A stretch of DNA of 54,213 nucleotides from a bacterium Ga0077546 (lineage in GTDB: Bacteria; Cyanobacteriota; Vampirovibrionia; Obscuribacterales; Obscuribacteraceae), in the NCBI GenBank assembly GCA_001464165.1, contig LNEX01000356.1, positions 1 through 54,213 of the forward strand. Direction: 5' to 3'. Under the pieces are notes generated by a model. The model ran no database searches and was not told the DNA's origin. It worked only from the letters and a program-made list of their open reading frames with translations. Shown here in pieces: positions 8,321 through 17,050 of this stretch (positions are counted from its first letter, which is position 1; each line of letters starts with the position of its first letter). Made by a program: the position numbers and the translations under genes.

Positions 8321-9430
8321 CTAAAGCCGCAACACCACAAGCCCATTTGGAACAGCAAGGCGCTTGGGGCGTACTTCGTTGCGCACTACCCCTGAGAGGG
8401 TCTCGTGGTGATGTGAAAGAAAGTACTGCAGACTTTTAGTAGTAGCGTGATCTAATGGTCCTACCATCATCTGCAAACCCTTTTCCCGCAGAGCAGGTGC
8501 GCTCGACTGACTAAAGAGACCGTCATGAGCGCTCTTTAGCAGTGCCTGATTGACGCCGGGAGCAGCTTTATCGAACATGAAGTCAATGTCGCCAGGAACA
8601 GACTTCTTCGACACGAAACTACCGCCCACTTGCACTTCTTTCACGCCCATAGCTTTGAGCTTCTCCAAGGTGCCCTGAAACTCTACGAGAAGTTCACGCC
8701 GACGCTCACCCTGACCGAATTGACGAGAAAATGCGTCGAAGTCCATAGGGTACTTGCCAGGCATCAGCCTGCCGCTACTACTGAATTCCAAGACTGGCTT
8801 AATCGGCAAAGCATCTATGTAGGCTGTTTTAAAATGCTCCGGCCCGCTCAAAACTGCTCCAGAAAGCGGATGTTTAGGCACGTCTCCCATTGCCTGCTGC
8901 TCTTGCACAACTCCTGTAGCTCTTTCTCCCACAGATTTGCCTGCCGTAATTTCGGGGGCATAGACTGTCTTGATTTGCTTGATTTCGGCTCTGGCAGCTT
9001 CCTCGCTAATTCTCGTGTAAGCGCCTGCCACTTGCCCAGCTTCAAGCTTAATAGCCGGCTTGACCTCGGCAGCTGCGAGTTGCGCCACTTTTGAGCCCAG
9101 GCTGCCTTCGAATATCTTTGCTGTCTGCAGGCCCCCGGCCAAGTTATCAGCAAAAGCTGCTTCAGCGGCCTTGGCCCCAGCAGTAAGGCCAGACTTGCCC
9201 CTTGTACCGATAAATATTGCTGCGCCCAAGGCTGCAGCTGTGCCTACAGCCGCAGCTTTAAGAGCATCATCTTTGCTGATGGCAATGCCATTGACTGAGA
9301 GGAGATTGAGGTCTTGACCAGGCTTATTGCCGTCTTTATTGACCGCGGAATCGTCCTTAATCTGGCCGAGCTTACCTTCACCAGTGCTTCTGGCGTCGGT
9401 TTCACTCTTCAAATGTCTGTCAACTGGCAA
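8321..9430 (-). CDS. polymorphic-toxin-like protein with nucleotidyltransferase-type C-terminal domain
   Basis: The product is 369 residues. The N-terminal 45 residues are polar; residues about 57-76 form one Ala/Gly-rich hydrophobic segment; a coiled, charged stretch follows. GRLMP at 220-224 marks the domain boundary. The C-terminal region carries the Pol-beta nucleotidyltransferase signature: GGS at 269-271, then D281-x-D283 in PGDIDFMF. This pattern in a polymorphic-toxin frame suggests a toxin that transfers a nucleotide to RNA or protein, but substrate and activity are inferred. The start appears to be TTG 9430, since a stop lies just upstream; its ribosome site is weak. It follows the 161-residue gene by 67 bases. 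Confidence 0.65.
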   Translation of the reverse strand: MPVDRHLKSETDARSTGEGKLGQIKDDSAVNKDGNKPGQDLNLLSVNGIAISKDDALKAAAVGTAAALGAAIFIGTRGKSGLTAGAKAAEAAFADNLAGGLQTAKIFEGSLGSKVAQLAAAEVKPAIKLEAGQVAGAYTRISEEAARAEIKQIKTVYAPEITAGKSVGERATGVVQEQQAMGDVPKHPLSGAVLSGPEHFKTAYIDALPIKPVLEFSSSGRLMPGKYPMDFDAFSRQFGQGERRRELLVEFQGTLEKLKAMGVKEVQVGGSFVSKKSVPGDIDFMFDKAAPGVNQALLKSAHDGLFSQSSAPALREKGLQMMVGPLDHATTKSLQYFLSHHHETLSGVVRNEVRPKRLAVPNGLVVLRL

Positions 9431-9497
9431 TGTTCAGTTCCGCAGGGGATATCGCTATCTACAGTTATAGTTATGCCACGGGCAGCAGCTTTTACAC

Positions 9498-9983
9498 TCA
9501 AGACCCATTCTCAAAACCACACTCTACTTCGCCACCGGGCACGGCGCGAAACAACACCGCTTCCGCAACGTTCTCGGGCGTTAATACCACCGTTCTACCA
9601 AGCTCATTACTAAGGTCATGCATGAAGCAAATGATCCCTTCAAACTTCGCCTCTTCAGTAACCTCGCTTGGAGCAATGTCGAACTCAATTTGATCTAGGC
9701 AAAAGAAGTGACAGTTCAAAAGCACGCCAGATAAATCAACACTCAATCGACACGCATAGTCAGACTTTAGGGAGAAGATAGATTCGGCTTCTGCTGGTAA
9801 AGTCGATACTTCACCGTCCAGGAAAAAAGTCATTCCGTAAAGCTTGCGTCTCAGCAACTGAAGCATCTGGTTCCAGTCATCGATGCCGGTATCAAACACA
9901 TAGATATCGCGCAGAGAGCCATCATCATCACAGAATGCATCTTTGCACTTTGCCCAATCCAATTCTTCTGACCCTGCCGCCAT
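9498..9983 (-). CDS. acidic cytosolic protein, immunity-like, unknown
   Basis: The 161-residue product is strongly acidic, with no signal peptide or membrane span. The start ATG 9983 has GAGGGA 6 bases upstream. It contains alternating hydrophobic strands around residues 85-110 (GVLLNCHFFCLDQIEFDIAP) that look like a compact alpha/beta fold. Position directly before a toxin-like gene and after a TPR gene, with gaps of 67 and 25 bases, makes an immunity role reasonable. Known toxin-immunity pairs usually have the reverse order, so it may instead be an orphan immunity protein. No family is recognised with certainty. Confidence 0.55.
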   Translation of the reverse strand: MAAGSEELDWAKCKDAFCDDDGSLRDIYVFDTGIDDWNQMLQLLRRKLYGMTFFLDGEVSTLPAEAESIFSLKSDYACRLSVDLSGVLLNCHFFCLDQIEFDIAPSEVTEEAKFEGIICFMHDLSNELGRTVVLTPENVAEAVLFRAVPGGEVECGFENGS

Positions 9984-10008
9984 AATTGGTCCCTCAGTCT
10001 GCGGCTAG

Positions 10009-10980
10009 CTACCCGCCACCAATATCGAGCAGCTCGGGGTCTTTAGCACTAAGCCATTTCTTTCTTATCGCCAGAGCTTCAGCCCGCATAGCAGTGGCCT
10101 TGCTGCGCTCCTCTGGGGTTTTCTCAGGGCTTTGCTTCAGTACATCAGCCACAGCTAAAATCACTCGCGCTCTGGCCAGCTGATCTTCGGCATGATCGCT
10201 AGCAACTAAATTAGTCATGGCAGAATCTGCAGCACACTGTGCTTCTTTGAATTCACCAGACATCAAATAAGAGCGCGATAGCTCAGCCAAAATATTGGCT
10301 TTGTATCTGTCTGCCGATTTAGATTTAGCCGCAGGCTTATCTTTGGCAGCTTCAGAAACGCCAGACTCACCATCTACTTCTGGAGCTTCGTCTTCCGTGC
10401 CACCACGCAAATCTAATGCTTGGTGCAAAAGAGTAATGGCATCATCGGGCTGGCCCGTAAAGTTGAGGGTGCGCGATAGCTCTAAGTAACAATCGGCCAA
10501 AATAAAAGGGCTATTTGTGGTGGCACAATCTTTTTGAATCTGCTCCACCATCTCGCAAGATTTTTTGCCCACTTTGAGAGCTTCTGAATAGCGGCCCAAG
10601 TCTCGCAAAATTGTGCCGAAAAGCTCGTGGGTTAGAGCCTTCTGTTCGGCTTTCTCAACGCTTGCTTGAGCTAACTCGGCATCGCACTGCTGATACATCT
10701 CAATTGCTTCGCGAACAGTGGCTTCTGCTTCAGCAAAGCGGCCCTGACACCTCAGCACTTCGGCTAGAAGAGCAAGCGACCAAGCAGCATCAAGTGTATT
10801 GTCAGCCCGGCTTTGTGCCACAAGCAAACAAAACTTTGCTACTCGTTCGGCAGCATTGAGTTTGCGACTTAAGGTAAAAAGCGATACCAACGGCTGTAGA
10901 ACAGGCAAAAGCAAAATGCCCGACGGGGCAACCATAGCCCGAAAAACAGATGGCTTGCTCACTCTATTTTCTGTTTTCAC
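10009..10980 (-). CDS. TPR-repeat protein
   Basis: This 323-residue protein is built of helical repeats of the kinesin-light-chain-like TPR type: ALLAEVLRCQGRFAEAEATVREAIEMY, HELFGTILRDLGRYSEALKVGKKSCEM and similar units cover residues about 45-300. It starts with GTG 10980, 7 bases after the stop of the glycosyltransferase. Residues 15-40 are moderately hydrophobic, possibly a membrane-proximal helix. It probably acts as a protein-binding scaffold; the partner cannot be deduced. A short acidic insertion near residues 200-215 separates two repeat blocks. Confidence 0.75.
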   Translation of the reverse strand: MKTENRVSKPSVFRAMVAPSGILLLPVLQPLVSLFTLSRKLNAAERVAKFCLLVAQSRADNTLDAAWSLALLAEVLRCQGRFAEAEATVREAIEMYQQCDAELAQASVEKAEQKALTHELFGTILRDLGRYSEALKVGKKSCEMVEQIQKDCATTNSPFILADCYLELSRTLNFTGQPDDAITLLHQALDLRGGTEDEAPEVDGESGVSEAAKDKPAAKSKSADRYKANILAELSRSYLMSGEFKEAQCAADSAMTNLVASDHAEDQLARARVILAVADVLKQSPEKTPEERSKATAMRAEALAIRKKWLSAKDPELLDIGGG

Positions 10981-10987
10981 GGCAGCC

Positions 10988-11722
10988 CTAAAAAGTAGAG
11001 CGCATTTTTACGAGATCAGAGAATGTATCCCAAATCACTGAGAACTTTCCACCTGAAGCACCTTGGGTAGTGCGGGGCAAATGCTCAATTGGAATTTCAA
11101 TTACCTTGTAGCCAGCGCGCTCGGCACGAATGCAAAGTTCAGCGTCAACAAAAGGTGACTGCGATTGTAGTTTTACTTTGTCGAAGATGGACCGTCTAAA
11201 TAGTTTGATTGAATTTACGTCTTTGTGCTTATGACCATAGAAGGTACGAAGCATCAAGTTGTAAACCTTCGACTGCATTTTGCGACGAGGTGGATCGTTG
11301 CGATTGACTCTTAGGCCAATAACAAAATCATGATCTTTCAAGCCTTTTGCCATCTGCAAAATTTCTTTTGGAGCGTACTGATAGTCACCAGGTAGGGAGA
11401 AAACCAAATCTTTGGTACCACATTCGTAAAGCTCACGAATGGTGTAACCAAATCCTTTGTTTATTGGGTGATTGATCAAGCGCACATGCGGATTAGTCTG
11501 GCAGCGGCCTTCGATTACAGAAAGAGTGCGGTCTTTACTGCCATCATTGACGACTACGATTTCATAGTCACTGCAGACACTAGACAAAAGAGTGTCAGAA
11601 TCGTCGATTAGACGACCGACAGTTTCTTCATCGTTGTAGGCAGGAATAATCAGCGTCACTGAAGTCAGAAGATCTTTTGGCTCTGTTGAATTTGAACGCA
11701 TTCTTGGTTGGGTGTTATTCAT
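10988..11722 (-). CDS. family 2 glycosyltransferase (dolichyl/undecaprenyl-phosphate sugar synthase-like)
   Basis: The 244-residue GT2 enzyme has a GT-A fold start (VTLIIPAYNDEETVGRLI), the first nucleotide-binding Asp region (VVNDGSKD), and the segment GFGYTIRELYECGTKDLVFSLPGDYQYAP, in which GDYQY takes the place of the usual DxD-type metal site. It lacks C-terminal membrane helices, so it is probably cytosolic or peripheral, transferring a sugar to a lipid carrier or glycan. It sits 58 bases after a DegT aminotransferase gene and just before a TPR gene on the same strand, which points to a surface-glycan operon. Sugar specificity is not readable. Confidence 0.85.
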   Translation of the reverse strand: MNNTQPRMRSNSTEPKDLLTSVTLIIPAYNDEETVGRLIDDSDTLLSSVCSDYEIVVVNDGSKDRTLSVIEGRCQTNPHVRLINHPINKGFGYTIRELYECGTKDLVFSLPGDYQYAPKEILQMAKGLKDHDFVIGLRVNRNDPPRRKMQSKVYNLMLRTFYGHKHKDVNSIKLFRRSIFDKVKLQSQSPFVDAELCIRAERAGYKVIEIPIEHLPRTTQGASGGKFSVIWDTFSDLVKMRSTF

Positions 11723-11780
11723 AATTTGTCCGAAACGCTATTAGTCCGAAACGCTACTTGGGATTTTTTGGTCTTAGGTT

Positions 11781-12938
11781 TTACGCTGGTTGACCTTCAG
11801 CGCAGGCAGTAGCAAGGGCCACATCTGAACTGAGTGAACGCTCTTTGTAGAACGACTTTATACCATCTATTACTTGCTCTACTTGATCGTCAGTCATTTC
11901 AGGGAACATCGGCAAGCTCAAAATACGATTGACGATGTGCTCTGTTGTAGGCAGACTTCCTGGTTTGTAACCCAAGAATTGATAGGCTTGCTGCAAATGA
12001 GCAGGAATTGGATAGTGTATCAAACACTGCACGCCGCGCTCTAAGAGATAAGCCTGCAGTTCATCGCGATAAGCAGTTTGAATGACATATAGATGATAAA
12101 CATGCTTGAAGCCAGCTACTTCAACTGGAGTGACTACAAGGTCTTTCAGGCCTTCAGTGTACCTAGCGGCAATGGCACTGCGCTTGTCATTCCACTCGTG
12201 CACGTAAGGCAATTGAGCCGAAAGAATGGCGCATTGAATCTCATCGAGACGACTGTTGATACCAACGGTGTCGTGATAATAGCGTTTTGATTGACCGTAG
12301 TTGCGAAGCATTTTCAGCTTCTTATACTTCTCTTCGTCATTAGTCGAGACAGCGCCACCATCACCGAATGCGCCCAGGTTCTTACTTGGATAGAAACTGA
12401 AAGCGCCATAGTCCCCGATACTTCCAGCAATAGCACCCTTATATGTAGCGCCAGTTGCTTGAGCAACGTCTTCCATAACTTTGATTTTGTGCTTAGAGGC
12501 AATCTTCATGATTGCTTCCATCTCCGCCATGTGGCCATAGAGGTGCACTGGAACAATCATTTTTGTGCGCGGAGTAATTTTCGCTTCAAGCTCAGTCTCA
12601 CGCATAACGTAAGTAGAAGCCTTGATGTCGACAAACACAGGGGTGGCGCCAGTCATTGAAATAGCAGAGATTGTTGGCACGGCGGTGTGGGCCACAACCA
12701 ACACTTCATCACCAGGACCAACGTCTTCGGCGGCCAAGGCAAGATATATCGCTTCGGTACCTGAAGCACAGCCAACTACATATTTGACGCCCAAAAACTG
12801 AGCAAACTCAGCTTCGAATTTCTCTAACTCAGGGCCGAGTATGTAGTAGCCACTAGCAAGAACGCGGGCCACAGCCGCATCGATCTGCTCTTTGTAGGCC
12901 TGATAGTGAACTTGCATATTGCCGAATGGAACGTTCAA
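11781..12938 (-). CDS. DegT/DnrJ/EryC1/StrS family PLP aminotransferase
   Basis: This 385-residue enzyme aminates nucleotide-linked keto-sugars for glycan synthesis. Visible features are the substrate and cofactor motifs YYILGPELEKFEAEFA (31-46), GCASGTEAIYLAL (56-68), the cofactor Asp near residue 157 (VMEDVAQATGA), and the Schiff-base K186 within SFYPSKNLGAFGDGG. Length is typical. ATG 12938 begins with MNVPFGNM, a usual start for the family. It opens the minus-strand glycan cluster and is divergent from an epimerase gene 293 bases away. A substrate such as a 3- or 4-keto hexose is likely but cannot be resolved. Confidence 0.9.
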   Translation of the reverse strand: MNVPFGNMQVHYQAYKEQIDAAVARVLASGYYILGPELEKFEAEFAQFLGVKYVVGCASGTEAIYLALAAEDVGPGDEVLVVAHTAVPTISAISMTGATPVFVDIKASTYVMRETELEAKITPRTKMIVPVHLYGHMAEMEAIMKIASKHKIKVMEDVAQATGATYKGAIAGSIGDYGAFSFYPSKNLGAFGDGGAVSTNDEEKYKKLKMLRNYGQSKRYYHDTVGINSRLDEIQCAILSAQLPYVHEWNDKRSAIAARYTEGLKDLVVTPVEVAGFKHVYHLYVIQTAYRDELQAYLLERGVQCLIHYPIPAHLQQAYQFLGYKPGSLPTTEHIVNRILSLPMFPEMTDDQVEQVIDGIKSFYKERSLSSDVALATACAEGQPA

Positions 12939-13231
12939 CGCTTTCCCTCGATATAACCGTAAAACCTTCCGCCAATTCTAGTAGAAAAGAGCCGAATTGG
13001 AATTAAGCCTTGTTTAATTGACAACTAATAAAACGGCCATCTTGTCTTGTATAGGCCTAGAACAAGCCCAAGGCTGATTCAACAATTCTAAAGAGAGAGG
13101 GTCTGAGAGCGTGTTCTAGCGTGACACCGTGTTAGAATCCAGAGCAAGTGAGACCTGTTCAAATTATTGATGAGTTTTCTCACAGGTTACCTGCTCAGTT
13201 TACATGAGCATTGTGAGCGGAAATTAAGATT
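12939..13231. other. divergent intergenic region
   Basis: This holds the control region between the DegT aminotransferase and the epimerase. I see AT-rich patches and a partial repeat (GTGTTCTAGCGTG / GTGTTAGAAT) near 13111-13136, but no promoter or operator I can defend. Confidence 0.4.
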
Positions 13232-14296
13232 ATGAGCCAGACAGTGGAAACCGCCTTCAAGGGCAAAACAGCATTGATCACCGGTGGCATGGGCTTCATC
13301 GGCTCCAATCTGGCGATTCGCCTGGCCAACCTGGGCGCCAAGGTTACAGTTCTCGATTCAATGATTCCAGATTATGGCGGCAACGAGTTTAACCTAGCGC
13401 CGGTCAAAGATAGAGTGCGCATCAATTATTGCGACATCCGCGATGAGTCAGCTCTCGATTATCTAGTGCGCGGCCAAGACTATGTATTCCATCTAGCTGG
13501 CCAAGTCTGCCATTTGATGAGTTTGTCTAATCCTTTTCCAGATATTCAAATCAACATTACTGGCACAGCTGTATTGATGGAAGCGCTGCGCAAGCACAAC
13601 CCCAATGCTATCTGTGTATACACCGGAACCCGCGGCCAGTACGGCTCTTCCGTATCGCTCCCAGTCAATGAAGAAGCTCCAACCAACCCTAAAGGCATCT
13701 ACGAGATTTCCAATCTCACTGCTGAAAAAATCATCAAGGTATATAACGACGTGCACGGCATCCGCTCCGTATTGCTTAGATTGAGCAATATCTACGGCCC
13801 CCGTTCACAAATGATGCACTCACGCTTTGGCGTCTGCAACTGGTTTGTGCGTTTGGCTTTAGACAACGATACTATTCAGGTTTATGGCGACGGCAGTATT
13901 TTAAGAGACTTCTGCTATGTCGACGACACAGTTGAAGCAATCATCAAATCAGCCATCACACCTAAAGCCTATGGCGAAATATTCAATGTTGGCTCCGACA
14001 TTCCAGTGAGCTTCCTTGAACTAGTGAAGACAATCGTTGATGTGGCAAAAGCTGGGAAATGGCAATATGCCGAGTTTTCAGCTGAGCGCAAAGCGCAAGA
14101 GCCTGGCGATTTCTATTCTGATATCACTAAGATGAAACAGATCGTGGGCTGGAAGCCAACCACAACACTAGAGGAAGGCCTCGCCAAAACTTGCGACTAC
14201 TACCGCAAGAATCGCGAATATTACTGGTCGAAAAACCCAGCTGGTCTTCCTGCCAACAGTGAATCGGCCAAAGAAACAGCTACCACAAAAGCCTAA
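13232..14296 (+). CDS. NAD-dependent epimerase/dehydratase (extended SDR) with atypical active site
   Basis: The 354-residue protein has the NAD-binding GGMGFIGSN at 18-26, an acidic residue after the second strand (VLDS, 40-43), FHLAGQ near 86-91, and a C-terminal substrate region with RLSNIYGPR and YGDGSILRDFCYVDD. It should act on a nucleotide sugar for surface-glycan synthesis. The usual YxxxK catalytic pair is not complete: Y157 is followed by EISN, so the lysine position is Asn161, though another Lys lies at 166. That may mean altered chemistry or a different register. It is divergent from the DegT/GT2 genes, which probably serve the same pathway. Confidence 0.85.
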   Translation: MSQTVETAFKGKTALITGGMGFIGSNLAIRLANLGAKVTVLDSMIPDYGGNEFNLAPVKDRVRINYCDIRDESALDYLVRGQDYVFHLAGQVCHLMSLSNPFPDIQINITGTAVLMEALRKHNPNAICVYTGTRGQYGSSVSLPVNEEAPTNPKGIYEISNLTAEKIIKVYNDVHGIRSVLLRLSNIYGPRSQMMHSRFGVCNWFVRLALDNDTIQVYGDGSILRDFCYVDDTVEAIIKSAITPKAYGEIFNVGSDIPVSFLELVKTIVDVAKAGKWQYAEFSAERKAQEPGDFYSDITKMKQIVGWKPTTTLEEGLAKTCDYYRKNREYYWSKNPAGLPANSESAKETATTKA

Positions 14297-14356
14297 AAGC
14301 AACTTAGTCACGGCAAATCAACTACACTGACGGAAACTCTTAAAAGGAAGACCACA

Positions 14357-14749
14357 GTGAACGAAGGCACACGCGTAAATATCGCCAGCGGAACGCCCTG
14401 GGAAGCAGTGGTGGGATACTCTCGCGCAGTGAAGGTAGGCAATTTCATTGCTGTCTCTGGCACCACCGCTACAGGCGAAGACGGCAAAGTAGTTGGCGTT
14501 GGCGATGCCTATGCCCAAACAATTCAGGCAATTAAGAACATTGAAACTGCCTTAAAACAAACCAGAGCTGGCCTCCAGCACGTCGTGCGCACCCGCATTT
14601 TTGTCACCGATATAAAAAACTGGGAGCTTGTGGGCAAGGCCCATGGTGAATACTTCTCGGAGATTCGTCCCGCTACAACCATGGTTGAAGTAGCACGCCT
14701 GATCTCGCCAGAGATGCTGGTTGAAATCGAAGCTGACGCTGTTATTTAG
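14357..14749 (+). CDS. RidA/YjgF/YER057c family protein
   Basis: The 130-residue protein matches the RidA superfamily, trimeric cytosolic proteins of which many hydrolyse reactive enamines/imines. Seen: an N-terminal SGTPWEAVVGYSRAVKVGNFIAVSGTT block, a central helix (QTIQAIKNIETAL), the family-typical Arg in VVRTRIFVTDI, and a C-terminal PATTMVEVARL ending with IEADAVI. The start is GTG 14357 with AGGAAG about 6 bases upstream. Some subfamilies lack deaminase activity, so I do not name it ridA. It follows the epimerase by 60 bases. Confidence 0.88.
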   Translation: MNEGTRVNIASGTPWEAVVGYSRAVKVGNFIAVSGTTATGEDGKVVGVGDAYAQTIQAIKNIETALKQTRAGLQHVVRTRIFVTDIKNWELVGKAHGEYFSEIRPATTMVEVARLISPEMLVEIEADAVI

Positions 14750-14774
14750 CTCATCACCGTTATTGCCATATCTA

Positions 14775-15272
14775 TTAATGACGGTAGGCATCAACCCAGG
14801 CTAGATCGATAGTTGCCGAATCAGAGCTGAGCGGTACTTTCAAAAGAAACTTGCGCTTCTTTGGCCGAGACGATGGCAGACAATAGATTTCGCCACCGCC
14901 ACTGCCTACGGTGAAGCCCTCAAGCATGGCGAAGTCGAGAAAGCGAATCTGGACCTGGACAAAAGAAGAAGACGACGCTGATGAAGATGATGGTGAAACT
15001 GAACTTCCAGTAGTACAAGGCAAATGCTTCAGCCTTAGCCTTGCCCGGCCAATGCCTCTGCCGTGGCGAATCTCCACATAAAGCTTTCGACCACGAAAAG
15101 CTGCAGCAACTCCGTCGACACTGACTCCGCTGCCTAAGTTTTCTAGCCGCTCGACTTCAGCCACTGACTTTGGCGCTATAGCCGAGGCCGACGGCCCGGG
15201 GCAGACAATAAACAATAAAAATATGCAATAGAGAAAGGAGAAGAAGACCAAACGATTGCTCGAACCGACCAT
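14775..15272 (-). CDS. secreted Ser-rich protein, unknown
   Basis: I choose ATG 15272 because GGAGAA lies 7 bases upstream; an in-frame ATG at 15308 has none. The product is then 165 residues with a signal peptide: SNRLVFFSFLYCIFLLFIVCPGPSASA within residues 4-32. A Ser-only stretch around residues 90-108 is a flexible linker. The rest is beta-rich and ends with TIDLAWVDAYRH. No family is recognised. It converges with ridA-like 14357-14749 with a gap of 25 bases. Confidence 0.65.
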   Translation of the reverse strand: MVGSSNRLVFFSFLYCIFLLFIVCPGPSASAIAPKSVAEVERLENLGSGVSVDGVAAAFRGRKLYVEIRHGRGIGRARLRLKHLPCTTGSSVSPSSSSASSSSFVQVQIRFLDFAMLEGFTVGSGGGEIYCLPSSRPKKRKFLLKVPLSSDSATIDLAWVDAYRH

Positions 15273-15410
15273 GCACTTTTCTCCATTGACCACTCCAGCA
15301 ATTGGCATATAGCTCGCAAACAGGCTCTACACCTTAATAGTAGTACTACTTGGAAGTGAATTGTTTTTCTGAGATACTAAGTGACCAGAAATACCTTGAG
15401 ACAAGAAGAG

Positions 15411-15671
15411 ATGAACAATAAGTTATTCGTAGGAAATCTTTCCTTTAAAGTAGAAGAAGCCGAACTGCAAGAGGTATTTTCGCAAACAGGCACAGTGCTT
15501 TCAGTGGCCATTCCTACAGACAAATACACAGGCAAGAAGCGCGGCTTTGGCTTTGTCGAAATGGCCTCGGCAGAAGACGCAGAACAGGCCATCAAAGCCC
15601 TTCACGGCCGGGCCTTAGCCGGAAGAGAAATGTCTGTCAATCTGGCTAGACCAAAAACCCGCCAAGACTAG
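15411..15671 (+). CDS. RNA-binding protein with single RRM domain
   Basis: The 86-residue protein is a single RRM, as in the cyanobacterial Rbp family and other small bacterial RRM proteins. RNP2 is LFVGNL at residues 4-9 and RNP1 is KRGFGFVEM near residues 43-51, with the aromatic residues that stack on RNA present. I take ATG 15411 (MNNKLFVGN) as start, since it gives the normal N-terminus and has AAGAAG close upstream; an in-frame ATG-less extension to 15381 is possible. It probably acts on mRNA or small RNAs. Monocistronic by position. Confidence 0.9.
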   Translation: MNNKLFVGNLSFKVEEAELQEVFSQTGTVLSVAIPTDKYTGKKRGFGFVEMASAEDAEQAIKALHGRALAGREMSVNLARPKTRQD

Positions 15672-15800
15672 ACCTGACTTAAAATAAAGTATTAGTCTTT
15701 AATAACGATACGGTCTTAGCGAATGGGGCTCAGCAGCCTTCCAGTAACCAAGCATGTTGCTATAATTTTCGCTTGTCAAGCAACCCCGATATGGTTTTGA

Positions 15801-16310
15801 ATGCCTAGCTCACCGCCTCCAACGCTACAAACAAAGGTCGACAGCGCTAGCAAGACAAGAGCCCTAGGCACTGGCTCAGACGCTAGTTCTGGTAGAGGGT
15901 CGCAACCAGAGGGCAAACTCAGCACAGTTTGCAAAAGCAAAGTATTTCAAGCTGCAGTGCTCGTTGTGCTGGCCAACTTACTATTAGTAATCACCAATCC
16001 TTTTAAGGGCGTCGACCCTGATAGCTTGCCGACACTGAAGTCTTGGGTATTTTGGACGACTCAAGACTACCGCCAGGAAGTTGACCCCAAAGTTGTTCTG
16101 CTTGGCTCATCACTGCTGATGAACTCTGTATGGATGCAAGAAGCTGAGCACTTACAAAAAAACGTAGATATAGTAGTTAACCGGCGAACCACATACTTAG
16201 AATCTATCATCAGCAAGTACATTAAGGGCTATCAGGGCGTTTGCTTTAATTTTGGCTTGCCGGGCAGCATGGTCTCAGACGACTACATGATCTTGGGCCA
16301 AGAGACTTGA
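15801..16310 (+). CDS. N-terminal part of SGNH-like acetylation protein (interrupted)
   Basis: Residues 1-45 are polar and Ser-rich, then one membrane segment (about 49-67, AAVLVVLANLLLVIT) and the start of a periplasmic or extracellular SGNH-hydrolase-like domain with block I at VVLLGSSLLMNS. The frame stays convincing to DDYMI (about 16290) and then shifts: LGQET and a stop follow, while the next frame reads LGPRDLMDTSF, the expected continuation in this family. Homologous proteins carry roughly 15 residues between these points (a Lys-Pro-x-x-Val/Ile strand), so the gene seems to have lost about 46-49 bases. Its partner MBOAT gene follows directly. Confidence 0.65.
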   Translation: MPSSPPPTLQTKVDSASKTRALGTGSDASSGRGSQPEGKLSTVCKSKVFQAAVLVVLANLLLVITNPFKGVDPDSLPTLKSWVFWTTQDYRQEVDPKVVLLGSSLLMNSVWMQEAEHLQKNVDIVVNRRTTYLESIISKYIKGYQGVCFNFGLPGSMVSDDYMILGQET

Positions 16311-17050
16311 TGGATACAAGCTTTAGTTGCGCTGGTGCCACCACGGCCTTCAAATATTTAGAACGGTTTACCGATACAAAAGATCTGCTCGATATCGCCT
16401 ACACCAGCGCTTGGCCCAAAATCAACTTCATGCTACGCGAATACATTTATTTCGTCGACAAAAAGTATCATTCGCAAAGTGTTCTCGGGGAACAGGCGAA
16501 AGGGGCGCTCAATCCGATCTTCGCTACAGTGGCAACCCCCAGCGCTTTTAATCTCAAAACCGATTTTGACAAACAGTTTGCTTTTTACCGCTCAGAGGTG
16601 GAGAAAGGCGTCTTCATAGCCAAGCCGAATGCGCAAACAGACTCATTCTACGACAACGGCAAAGACTGGAAAAAACGCTTCAAAAACTCGAACGATGAAA
16701 TGTTCGACAATCAAAAAATCTGGTTGAACAAATGTCTAACTGAAGCAAAGGCTAAAGGAATTACACCAGTTCTAGTTAACATGCCCGTTTCAGAGCTTGG
16801 TATTAAATACATTCCGCCACAAGTCTACAAAAGACACGTGGATACCCTTATTGAAATGTCAGCCAAGTACGACTGTCCATATGTGGACACCATGAAAGAA
16901 GGAAAGTTTGATATGAAAGACTTTTCTGATTATGGCCACATGGATGCCAGTGGTGGCAGAAAAATAATCGATATAATCGGCCGCAGCCTAGCTAGCGATG
17001 TGCGCACAAGAGCGGCACTGATGGCAGCGGCCAATGAGGGTAGCAACTAA
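16292..17050 (+). CDS. C-terminal part of SGNH-like acetylation protein (interrupted)
   Basis: This frame starts without its own ribosome site and continues the preceding fragment: GPRDLMD is the conserved block after the deletion point. Near the end, FSDYGHMDASGGRK carries the Asp-x-x-His pair of the SGNH catalytic triad. Proteins of this type work with an MBOAT acyltransferase to acetylate an exported polysaccharide or cell-wall glycan (as AlgX/AlgJ with AlgI). Its stop codon overlaps the MBOAT start by one base (TAATG), so the pair is co-translated. Confidence 0.65.
   Translation, partial: LGPRDLMDTSFSCAGATTAFKYLERFTDTKDLLDIAYTSAWPKINFMLREYIYFVDKKYHSQSVLGEQAKGALNPIFATVATPSAFNLKTDFDKQFAFYRSEVEKGVFIAKPNAQTDSFYDNGKDWKKRFKNSNDEMFDNQKIWLNKCLTEAKAKGITPVLVNMPVSELGIKYIPPQVYKRHVDTLIEMSAKYDCPYVDTMKEGKFDMKDFSDYGHMDASGGRKIIDIIGRSLASDVRTRAALMAAANEGSN

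Noticed and set aside
13170..13235. 21-codon open frame whose stop overlaps the epimerase start
   Set aside because: No ribosome site precedes ATG 13170 and the peptide has no distinctive composition. Overlap with the next start is common by chance.
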